DNA of 18,594 nt from JACQHC01 sp035559715. Lineage in GTDB: Bacteria; Gemmatimonadota; Gemmatimonadetes; Gemmatimonadales; GWC2-71-9. Made by a program: the position numbers and the translations under genes. The stretch covers positions 1 through 18,594 of the forward strand of contig DATMAW010000208.1 of the NCBI GenBank assembly GCA_035559715.1, given 5' to 3'. Below, piece by piece: positions 1-7,108 of the stretch (position 1 is its first letter; each line of letters opens with the position of its first letter). Below the pieces are notes generated by a model. That model made no database searches. It worked only from the letters and a program-made list of their open reading frames with translations, and was not told the DNA's origin.

Positions 1-336
1 TTCAGTGCCGCGAACCGTGAGGGGCCGTTCGCTTGGTCTGCTGTCCCGCCGGAGAGGATGCGCGAGATTATCGCGAAGCTCGCCGACTTCGAGACGATGG
101 ATCACGGGGCCCTGAGACAGTGCCGACATCCCCACAATCTACCTGGCGGCGTCGTCGACGAAGCGTGGCAGCGTTTAGTTACGCTTGGGCGCGACGACCT
201 TGAGCGAGTGTTCTCCTTCCACCTTGGTGGCACGGAGCGCATTTGGTGCGCCGACTACAAGGGTGAGGGAGTGATGTTTGTACTGTGGTGGGACCCGGAG
301 CACAGAATCTACCCCGTGCGAAAGCGCCACACCTGA
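1..336 (+). CDS. Conserved small hypothetical protein, 5' end beyond the window
   Basis: The reading frame is open from the first base of the window to the TGA at 334-336 (111 residues visible). The ATG at 58 is therefore not necessarily the start. Residues before it (..GPFAW..) look like protein, and the first base has no upstream stop. The C-terminal part is characteristic: FSFHLGGTERIWC, then VLWWDPEHRIYPVRKRHT. From memory, a widespread family of small uncharacterised bacterial proteins ends in this LWWDPxHxxxPxxKxHT pattern. No catalytic motif, signal peptide or membrane segment is visible. The stop codon lies inside the first arm-type repeat of the adjacent attachment-site-like sequence, so the gene sits at the very end of whatever element lies to the left. 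That suggests an accessory gene, possibly toxin-like, but its function is unknown. Confidence 0.6.
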   Translation, partial: FSAANREGPFAWSAVPPERMREIIAKLADFETMDHGALRQCRHPHNLPGGVVDEAWQRLVTLGRDDLERVFSFHLGGTERIWCADYKGEGVMFVLWWDPEHRIYPVRKRHT

Positions 337-355
337 CAGCAACGGTGACAGCAAC
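334..355 (+). repeat. Tandem 10-bp direct repeats resembling integrase arm-type sites
   Basis: TGACAGCAAC occurs at 334-343 and again exactly at 346-355, a 12-base period. Short spaced direct repeats near an attachment core are typical arm-type binding sites of tyrosine integrases. The first copy overlaps the stop codon of the gene ending at 336. In the right-hand repeat only the first unit is recognisable (TGACAGC at 13549); the second is degraded. No integrase gene is present in the window, so the assignment is an inference from position and pattern. Confidence 0.45.
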
Positions 356-455
356 CGATCCGGATAGCGCCGGACGGGCGCGGACGGATGCGGAATCGAC
401 TCCCGAAAATTCACGGCATGTGAGGATCCGTGTGGACGCTTCCGGATGGTCGTCT

Positions 456-517
<62 letters not shown>

Positions 518-592
518 GTGTTGAATCTGGGCCGCGGCTCGGCGCCGTCTTGCATTCCGCGCGCAGGCGTACGAGTGGCGAGACGCACTTCG

Positions 593-1870
593 TCAAGAGG
601 CTGCCCGGAAGGTCACCGGCAAACGCTGGAGTCCGCGGATGTAGAAGTCCGGGTGGTGCACCAGGTTGTCGTCGGCCAGTCTGAGGTCGACCAAACGGGT
701 GAGTAGCATCTGCAGGGCGATCCGCAGCTCCAGGCGCGCAAGCGGCGCACCGAGACACACATGGGGGCCGTGGCCAAATGAAATGTGGCGCTTTGCGTTG
801 CTCCGCTCGAAGTCGAACGTGTCTGAATGTGAGAACACGCTTTCATCGTGGTTGGCGGACCCCAACAGCAACATCACCTTGTATCCCTTACGGATCGTAA
901 CGCCATTTAGTTCGACGTCTTGTGTCGCGGTTCGGAAGAGGACCGCCGCGGACGATTCAAAGCGCAATCCCTCTTCCACCAGACCAGCGATCGACTGCGG
1001 CGCACCCTGAAGCACTTGCTGTATCAGCCCGGGCTGCTCGATCAGCGTCTTCATCGTATTGCCGATCTGATTCGCGGTAGTCTCAGAACCTCCGACGACG
1101 AGGAGCTGCACGATCGAGAGCAACTCATCGATGGTGAGACGCCGCCCGTCACTGAGCCGTTCGTTGAGCAGCTCCGTGAGCAGGTCGCTGCGCGGATTGG
1201 ACCTGCGGGCCTCGAACTGGCCCGCAAAATAGGCCTGGAACTCGTTGATCGATTGAGCGCACGAGACGAGCTCTTCGCGCGTCAGATTGCGGCCGACCGG
1301 GTGCATCGTCGCTTCTGCCCAGCGCTGGAGTTGCGGCAACATCGATCTGGGCTGGCCCAGCCAGTCGGCCATCACCGTCATACTGAATGGCGCGGCAAAG
1401 TCACGCACCAGGTCACAAGACCCGGTGGATGCGAATCCATCGATCAGCTCAGACGCGATCGCCTGGATGTGTTCGTCCATTTCGGCCATTCGCCTGGGCG
1501 TGAAGTGCTTGTTCATCATGTGCCGGAATTCGGTGTGGATCGGCGGATCAGCCGTAACGAGCGTCTTCGGGAAGCCGTAGCCTCGCTTCTTCGCAGCCCG
1601 GAGTTCCGGTGGCGCAGTGCGCGCGTGCGCGAGCCCCTGGCCGTCGGTGGACGTGAACATGGCGGGGTTCGTCAGGACCTGGTGGCACTCGTCATATCGC
1701 GTGACCACGTACGCGTTGATCCTACTGTTGAACAAGACAGGGCCTTGCTTTCGAAGAAGGCGCGAGTACTCGTTGACGTTGGCAATGATGTCCTCGTCCC
1801 AGAGGTCATATGATACGGGGCAAACGCCGTCCTCCCTCAACGATGAAGGAGCTGTCTCAGGAACATCCAT
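593..1870 (-). CDS. Cytochrome P450
   Basis: Soluble bacterial P450 monooxygenase of 425 residues. The I-helix oxygen-activation motif GGSETT is at about 260-265, ExxR (EGLR) at about 300-303, and the heme-binding loop FGHGPHVCLG carries the ligand Cys at about 372. The frame extends upstream to a GTG at 1930 next to the SDR stop. I chose the ATG at 1870 because GAGGAGG precedes it by 8 bases, which leaves a 60-base gap from the SDR gene. It is the last gene of the operon. No ferredoxin or ferredoxin reductase gene is nearby, so electrons must come from partners encoded elsewhere. The likely role is hydroxylation of the imported substrate or an intermediate, feeding the adjacent dehydrogenase. 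The substrate cannot be inferred. No convincing terminator lies in the 75 bases downstream. Confidence 0.93.
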   Translation of the reverse strand: MDVPETAPSSLREDGVCPVSYDLWDEDIIANVNEYSRLLRKQGPVLFNSRINAYVVTRYDECHQVLTNPAMFTSTDGQGLAHARTAPPELRAAKKRGYGFPKTLVTADPPIHTEFRHMMNKHFTPRRMAEMDEHIQAIASELIDGFASTGSCDLVRDFAAPFSMTVMADWLGQPRSMLPQLQRWAEATMHPVGRNLTREELVSCAQSINEFQAYFAGQFEARRSNPRSDLLTELLNERLSDGRRLTIDELLSIVQLLVVGGSETTANQIGNTMKTLIEQPGLIQQVLQGAPQSIAGLVEEGLRFESSAAVLFRTATQDVELNGVTIRKGYKVMLLLGSANHDESVFSHSDTFDFERSNAKRHISFGHGPHVCLGAPLARLELRIALQMLLTRLVDLRLADDNLVHHPDFYIRGLQRLPVTFRAAS

Positions 1871-1930
1871 CGTCACGTCCTCCTCAGGTATTCCGTCGCG
1901 TTGATTGATGTCGCACAGGACAGTCCACAC

Positions 1931-2686
1931 TCACATCACATGCCCGCCGTTGACGGGGATGATCTGCCCTGTAATCCACCCGGACAGGTCGCTTGCCAGA
2001 AAGAGCATCGCGTTTGCCTGGTCTTGCGGCGTCCCGATGCGCCGCAGCGGGTAACTGCGGAGAAACTTCTCCATTTCGAGACCGGCGCGCGCGGCCTCAT
2101 TCGCAGGCGTCGCCGTCGTGCCCGGGGACACGCCGTTCACCCGGATCCCGGATGGCCCGACCTCCTTCGCGAGCGCCTTCGTGAACGCGACGACACCGGC
2201 CTTCGCCGCTGAATAGACCGTCGCGTTCTGAGAGCCGATGAGGGCCGAGTCGGAGATGGTGTTTATGATCACGCCCTGCTTCCGCGCGACCATCGCCGGC
2301 AAGACGGCGCGAGTCATGTAGAGCGTCCCGAACAGGCAAACGCCGATATCGACGTCGTAGTCGGCCGCCTCCATGTCCAGGAACTGCTTGAGCGTCCAGG
2401 CACCGGCGTTATTGATCAGGATGTCGATCTCGCCCCACACCCCCGTAGCCTGACGCACCGCCTCACCGACGCTGCCGGGGTCCCGCACGTCACAGTGCAG
2501 GGGAAACACCGACTTGCCCGCTGGGTCGATGGACTCGGCGACTTCCCGCGCCGCCTCGGCGCGAACGTCCGCGATGACAACGCGTGACCCGGCTTCAACA
2601 AAGCGGCGTGCCGCTTCGCGTCCGATGCCACTCCCGCCCCCCGTTATGAACGTCACTGCACCGCCCAAGTCGATCGTCACTGCCAT
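1931..2686 (-). CDS. Short-chain dehydrogenase/reductase (SDR)
   Basis: Classical SDR of 251 residues, the usual length. The nucleotide-binding TGGGSGIG is at 15-22 and Asp40 at the end of beta-2 favours NAD(H) over NADP(H). NNAG is at 92-95, followed by catalytic Ser145, Tyr158 and Lys162 (YSAAK). The C-terminus is VNGGHVM. The position of the usual catalytic-tetrad Asn (VNLxG) reads VCLFG, so Asn is replaced by Cys117. Members with substitutions here exist, but activity should be tested. The ATG at 2684-2686 is preceded by AGAAAGG, and the gene starts 19 bases after the permease stop. Its position before the P450 gene suggests oxidation of a hydroxyl group to a ketone in the same pathway. 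The exact reaction is unknown. Confidence 0.93.
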   Translation of the reverse strand: MAVTIDLGGAVTFITGGGSGIGREAARRFVEAGSRVVIADVRAEAAREVAESIDPAGKSVFPLHCDVRDPGSVGEAVRQATGVWGEIDILINNAGAWTLKQFLDMEAADYDVDIGVCLFGTLYMTRAVLPAMVARKQGVIINTISDSALIGSQNATVYSAAKAGVVAFTKALAKEVGPSGIRVNGVSPGTTATPANEAARAGLEMEKFLRSYPLRRIGTPQDQANAMLFLASDLSGWITGQIIPVNGGHVM

Positions 2687-2705
2687 GCTCGTACCTTTCT
2701 TCTCA

Positions 2706-3590
2706 TTACTGTGCCTTCCGGTTCAAACGCAGGGCGACGCGATCACCGAGCAGGCTGAATGCCGCTACGGTCGCGGTCACGACGAGACCTGGGAGGATGG
2801 CCGGCCAAGGATTGACCGCCAGAATTCGATATCCGTCCTGCAGTATTCCTCCCCAGGTCGGCGTCGGCGGCGCCAGTCCTGCCCCGAGAAAGCTGAGCGA
2901 CGCCTCGATGAGGATCGCGAACGCACCGATTTGCGCGGAATACACAATGGCCGGGCTCACCGCGTTCGGTGCGATGTGCCGGAGGAGCACGCGGCGCGGA
3001 TGTGCACCGGCGGCAATCGCGGCCGTGACAAACTCCGCATTCGAGACCGCGCGCGCCTGGGCGTGCGTCAGCCGCGCGACTTCTGGAACTGAGACAAGGC
3101 CCAGCGCGGCGACGATGCTTGGGATACCTGAGCCAAAGGCAACGACGAGTACCATGGCCAACACGAGTACGGGCATCGCCAGCGCGACGTCCACGAGCCG
3201 CATCAACAGGACGTCTCCCACGCGCGCTCCCCAGACTGCGGCGAGCCCGATACCGATCCCGACAACAAGCGCCAGCCCGGTCGCGCCCACCGCAACGACC
3301 AGGGACACCCGCGCGCCGTGGAGGACTCGTGAAAACACGTCACGACCGAGTTCGTCCGTCCCGAACGGATGGGCGATCGAGGGGCCTTCTAGACGGTTCG
3401 CGATTGCTGTCTGGTTCGGTTCATGCTCCGTCACAAGACCTGGAGCTGACGCCAGCAACACAAGCGCAGCGAGAAAGAGGATGCAGGACCACACCGAGAT
3501 ACTTGCCGTGAGCCGCGGCCGCACGAACAGCCGCGACGCAGTGGGCCGTTGCTCGTCTGCAGCCTCCGGGCGCTGCGCTACGCTCAGCAT
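2706..3590 (-). CDS. ABC transporter permease, DppC/OppC type
   Basis: Inner-membrane subunit of a peptide/nickel-type ABC importer, 294 residues, with an N-terminal cytoplasmic tail, a first membrane segment at about 30-50 and five more downstream. Family signatures are GTDELGRDVFSR (77-88), the ATPase-contacting EAA loop (AAIAAGAHPRRVLLRHIAPN) and SFLGAGLAPPTPTWG near the end. It starts one base after the stop of the DppB-like gene, so the two are probably translationally coupled; the visible Shine-Dalgarno is weak. With the partner permease and the binding protein it would form the substrate channel. No DppD/DppF-type ATPase gene is in the window, so energy must come from ATPases encoded elsewhere. 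Substrates of this family range from peptides and nickel to sugars and opines, so the family does not fix the cargo. Confidence 0.93.
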   Translation of the reverse strand: MLSVAQRPEAADEQRPTASRLFVRPRLTASISVWSCILFLAALVLLASAPGLVTEHEPNQTAIANRLEGPSIAHPFGTDELGRDVFSRVLHGARVSLVVAVGATGLALVVGIGIGLAAVWGARVGDVLLMRLVDVALAMPVLVLAMVLVVAFGSGIPSIVAALGLVSVPEVARLTHAQARAVSNAEFVTAAIAAGAHPRRVLLRHIAPNAVSPAIVYSAQIGAFAILIEASLSFLGAGLAPPTPTWGGILQDGYRILAVNPWPAILPGLVVTATVAAFSLLGDRVALRLNRKAQ

Positions 3591-3591
3591 C

Positions 3592-4539
3592 TCAGGCGTG
3601 CCCCTGACTTGGATTAATTGCGCGGAGGCTCAGGTCCACTACGAAATTGATGACGATCACGGTTGCGCCGATGATCAGCACGACGCCCTCTGCGGTGATG
3701 TAGTCCCGGGAGGTGATCGAGTCAACGAGTAGCCGGCCGAGTCCCGGGATTGCGAATACATTCTCGATGATGACCGCTCCGCCGATGATGCGGCCAAGCT
3801 GCAGTCCCGCAAGCGTCACTATCGGTATGAGTGCAGCCCGTAGCGTGTGCCGCACGATCACGATCCGTGGCGGGAGTCCCTTAGCGCGAGCCGTGCGGAC
3901 GAACTCTTCGTTCATCACTTCGATGAACGCCGAACGAGTCACGCGCATCATCGAGGCCATGACCCAAAACGACAGCGTCGCCACGGGCAAGACCATCAAC
4001 CGCAGGCTTTCCATCGGATCTTCGGTGAGGGGGACGTATCCCGCCGCCGGGACAAGGTCGAGCTCGAGCGAGAAGAGGTAAACGAGCAGGATGCCAACCC
4101 AGAACGTGGGGACGGCAATCCCGATACTTCCGACAGCGACCACGACCGCATCGATCCATCGCCCGCGGTGCACCGCCGCCAGCACACCGAAAAACACGCC
4201 CAGCGTGATCCCGACAAACCCTGCGAGCACCGCTAACTCGACCGTCGCCTTCGCGCGTTCGCCGATGGCCTGGGACACGGGTACCTGCGTCGACAAGGAC
4301 CGTCCGAGATCTCCTCTCAGGAGATCCGAAGCGTAATCCACGTACCGCTCATGGATTGGCTTATCCAACCCCAGATTGGCCCGCAGCCTCTCGGTCGAAT
4401 CTCTGTCACCGGTGGCCACCGAGCGAGACAGCGCGGCGTCTCCGGGCAACACGTTGAGGAGAAAAAAGACGACCACGCTCAGCACGACGAGCGCGACAAA
4501 GCCCGAGAGCAGTCTCGTCAGTAGGTAGGAGGTATCCAT
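3592..4539 (-). CDS. ABC transporter permease, DppB/OppB type
   Basis: Permease of 315 residues with about six membrane segments. The N-terminal segment is followed by the FFLLNVLPGD signature, a large periplasmic loop (ERLRANLGLDKP...) and the EAA loop ARAKGLPPRIVIVRHTLRAA. The C-terminal region ENVFAIPGLGRLLVDSITSRDY is diagnostic of DppB/OppB proteins. The ATG at 4537-4539 lies 23 bases after the stop of the luciferase-like gene, with a modest GAGGG upstream. It pairs with the DppC-type gene that follows after one base. The luciferase-like gene sits between the two permeases and the binding-protein gene, which ties import and oxidation into one transcript. Confidence 0.93.
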   Translation of the reverse strand: MDTSYLLTRLLSGFVALVVLSVVVFFLLNVLPGDAALSRSVATGDRDSTERLRANLGLDKPIHERYVDYASDLLRGDLGRSLSTQVPVSQAIGERAKATVELAVLAGFVGITLGVFFGVLAAVHRGRWIDAVVVAVGSIGIAVPTFWVGILLVYLFSLELDLVPAAGYVPLTEDPMESLRLMVLPVATLSFWVMASMMRVTRSAFIEVMNEEFVRTARAKGLPPRIVIVRHTLRAALIPIVTLAGLQLGRIIGGAVIIENVFAIPGLGRLLVDSITSRDYITAEGVVLIIGATVIVINFVVDLSLRAINPSQGHA

Positions 4540-4562
4540 GCCTGACCCTCTAGCGGAGCGTG

Positions 4563-5474
4563 TCAGCTAGCCCGAGATAAACACTTCCAGGTGCGCTCGA
4601 TCTGCCAGTGTTCTTCGTGCCCGAGCGCTCCGGCCACGACGCTTGTTGCACCCAACCTGAACAGCGCGCGGATCCGACCGGAAACGTCTTCGGCTGATCC
4701 CACGGCACAGCGCTCGGAGATGGCGCGCTGCGTACCGGGCCTGCGCACCCGAGCGTCACGGCTACCAAGTACCTTCCCAACTTCCTCGAGCGCCCCGCTG
4801 ACGTCTTCCGTCACGTTGGTGTGGACGATCGGGACGATCTGGAACGGCTCAGGCTGAGATGTGCTGGCGCGCGAATCTCGAATCCAGCGGACGGCCGCCT
4901 CAAATTCGTCCAGAGCCAGGAAGGCGCTGAGCCACCCGTCGGAAAACCGGGCGGCTGCCCGCAACCCCTGGATGCCTTCTGCAGCGACGAAAAGCGGGAT
5001 GTACCCGGAAGGGCGCAGCCCGCATGAGAAGCCGTCGACACGTAGCACGTCCTGCGGCCGCGCCACGTCACCCCGCCAGGCTGAACGCAGGAACGCCACG
5101 GTCTCCGCCAACCGCCGATGCGGACGGTCGTGGTTACGTTCGTGCCACCGGATGGCCCGTGTCGCCGTGCCAATGCCCACGCCCACGATCAATCGCCCCC
5201 CGCTCACTTCCCATGCGGACGCGGCCGCCATGGCCAGCGCGGGCGCACTGCGCGCATACATGTTTGCGACGCCGATGCCGAAGCGAATCTCACGTGTGTC
5301 TCGCGCCAGCGCTGATGTGAGCACGAACGGATCCCACCGCCGCGTCTCCCCGACCCAGAACGACTGGTAGCCGAGGTCCTCCGCGAGGGCCGCCAGCCGG
5401 CGGAGCGCCTTAAAATCGGCGGTGCCGCCATCTCCAACACTGACACCGAGCGGCAAGCGGCCACGCGCATCCAT
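4563..5474 (-). CDS. Luciferase-like (LLM) flavin/F420-dependent oxidoreductase
   Basis: TIM-barrel protein of the bacterial luciferase superfamily, 303 residues. Recognisable parts are the N-terminal strand LPLGVSVGDGG, AEDLGYQSFWVGE (about 32-44), FGIGVANMYARSAPALAMAA with the nonprolyl-cis-peptide-type GVANMYARS segment seen in F420-dependent members, GGRLIVGVGIG, and a C-terminal GATSVVAGALGHEEH. Close relatives use F420, but FMNH2-dependent monooxygenases share the fold, so the cofactor is inferred. I chose the ATG at 5474, which overlaps the upstream stop as TGATG, the usual coupling arrangement; a GTG directly before it would add one residue. It probably oxidises or reduces a pathway intermediate. 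Confidence 0.88.
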   Translation of the reverse strand: MDARGRLPLGVSVGDGGTADFKALRRLAALAEDLGYQSFWVGETRRWDPFVLTSALARDTREIRFGIGVANMYARSAPALAMAAASAWEVSGGRLIVGVGIGTATRAIRWHERNHDRPHRRLAETVAFLRSAWRGDVARPQDVLRVDGFSCGLRPSGYIPLFVAAEGIQGLRAAARFSDGWLSAFLALDEFEAAVRWIRDSRASTSQPEPFQIVPIVHTNVTEDVSGALEEVGKVLGSRDARVRRPGTQRAISERCAVGSAEDVSGRIRALFRLGATSVVAGALGHEEHWQIERTWKCLSRAS

Positions 5475-7108
5475 CACGCCAGCGAGACCTCGTTGAACCG
5501 GCTCTTCCCCTCTCCCCAGAGGCGGAAGTTGGTGACCTCCTTCCGCGCGACGGAGGTAAAGGCAGTGAAATAGTCAAAGACGTTCAGCCGCAGGTCAACG
5601 ATCCGCTGTTCGGCCTGCTGGAACAGTTCGCGCTGCTCATCCTCCTCGTAGGTCTCGCTTGCCCTCGCGATCAGACCGTCCAATTCGGCGTCGGCGATCT
5701 TGCCGAAGTTGTAGCCGCCAGTGCTCTGCCAGATCGCACTGAACGTTTCCCAGAGCGCCACGCGGCCGGACCACTGCTGGATGTATGCGTCGAAATCACC
5801 GCTCAATGCCTGGCGGTAGGCGCCGGTGACGTCAAGCTGCTGGATCTTGAGCTCTACTCCGATGCGGTTCAGTTGTTCTTGCAACAGCACGAGCCTCTGC
5901 GTGTCTTGCTGGCCGTTCCCCGACACGCCGACGAATGAGAAGCCGTCAGCCAGGCCAGCGCGAGACAGCGCCGCCCGTGCCTTTTCCAGGTCCGCCTTCG
6001 GCTCGAAGCCGCGGAGAGATTCGTTGAAGAACGGGTGGAATGCCGGGATGGGCCCCTGGATCACGCCACCCTGCCCGAACAGGACGCCTTCGACCAGCTC
6101 CTCGCGATCGATCGCCCAGTTCATGGCCTCGCGTACGTCGGGGTCGTTGAATGGCGGGCGCTGGTAGTTGAAGAACCAGGTGTTGAACTGTGTTGCTTGC
6201 TTCGTCTGCAGGACGAAGTCACTGTTCGCAGACAGCTCCGGGACCCGCGCGCCAGGAATTGCGGGGGTCCCGAAGACGAGCTGCAACTCGCCCCCAAGCA
6301 GCAGATTGATCTGCTGCCCGGAATCCGGGATGTTGCGGTAGATGATCCGGTCCAGGTACGGCTGGCCCTGCTGCCAGTAGCGCGGGTTCCGTTCGAGTGT
6401 GATGTGGTCCGATGGCACCCATTCAACGAATTTGAATGCCCCTGTACCGACGGGCCGCTGGCCGAATCCTTCGCCCGCCTGTTCCACCGCGGCCGGCGAC
6501 CCGATCATCCCCGCCTTGTCAGCCAGGATGTAGAGCAACGGCGAGAACGCCCGATTGAGCGTGAGCTGAACGCGGTCCGCCGTGGGCGCTTCCACCCGCT
6601 CGATCGGCGAGAGCAGCGATACGACGTTCGAGTTCGTCGAGGCATCCTGTGCCCTGAGGATGTGCTGCCGGACGGCCTCAGCGTTGAACGGGGTACCGTC
6701 GTGGAACTCAATCCCCTGGCGGAGCTGAAAGATGACCGTGGTGTCGTCCACCAACTCAAACGACTCCGCCAACCCGGGCCGCAGGTTGAGGTTCTCGTCG
6801 AAGTCCCAGAGGCTATCGAACACGCCGTGCAGGAAATTCATCGAGTTTGGCGTGAACCCCGTCACGATGGGATCGAGGCTGTCAGGGTCGCCGACGGCGA
6901 CGCCTCCGAGCGAGAAGGTTAACGTGCCGCCCTGCCGGCTACCGGAGCTCGGCGGGCTGCCGCTGGGGCCCGGAGACGAGGCGGTTTCGCTTCCGCCATC
7001 GTCGTCCCCGCATCCGACCAAACCGACGGCGGCAATACCCGTTGCCGCCATCGCCGAACCTTTGAGAAAGCGCCGGCGATCGACCTTATCCCCGATTAGT
7101 TGCTTCAC
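5474..7108 (-). CDS. Family 5 extracellular solute-binding lipoprotein with Tat-type signal
   Basis: Binding protein of a Dpp/Opp-type ABC importer, 544 residues. The N-terminus has a twin-arginine motif (DRRRFLK, 10-16), a short hydrophobic stretch and a lipobox LVGC with the lipidated Cys33. A Ser/Pro/Gly-rich linker to about residue 60 follows. The mature part has the family features: TLTFSLGG..DSLDP, LAESFELVDDTTVIFQLRQGIEFHDGTPF, PVGTGAFKFVEW, and NDPDVREAMNWAIDREELV. Tat export suggests folding before export; no cofactor-binding motif is evident. It starts with GTG at 7108, preceded by GGGAGGAG 8 bases upstream, and overlaps the ligase stop by 4 bases (GTGA). It supplies substrate to the two permeases downstream. 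Ligand specificity cannot be read from sequence. Confidence 0.94.
   Translation of the reverse strand: MKQLIGDKVDRRRFLKGSAMAATGIAAVGLVGCGDDDGGSETASSPGPSGSPPSSGSRQGGTLTFSLGGVAVGDPDSLDPIVTGFTPNSMNFLHGVFDSLWDFDENLNLRPGLAESFELVDDTTVIFQLRQGIEFHDGTPFNAEAVRQHILRAQDASTNSNVVSLLSPIERVEAPTADRVQLTLNRAFSPLLYILADKAGMIGSPAAVEQAGEGFGQRPVGTGAFKFVEWVPSDHITLERNPRYWQQGQPYLDRIIYRNIPDSGQQINLLLGGELQLVFGTPAIPGARVPELSANSDFVLQTKQATQFNTWFFNYQRPPFNDPDVREAMNWAIDREELVEGVLFGQGGVIQGPIPAFHPFFNESLRGFEPKADLEKARAALSRAGLADGFSFVGVSGNGQQDTQRLVLLQEQLNRIGVELKIQQLDVTGAYRQALSGDFDAYIQQWSGRVALWETFSAIWQSTGGYNFGKIADAELDGLIARASETYEEDEQRELFQQAEQRIVDLRLNVFDYFTAFTSVARKEVTNFRLWGEGKSRFNEVSLA

Noticed and set aside
920..1813. Plus-strand reading frame of 297 codons
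   Set aside because: It is antisense to the P450 gene, has an arginine-rich composition and no recognisable domain.
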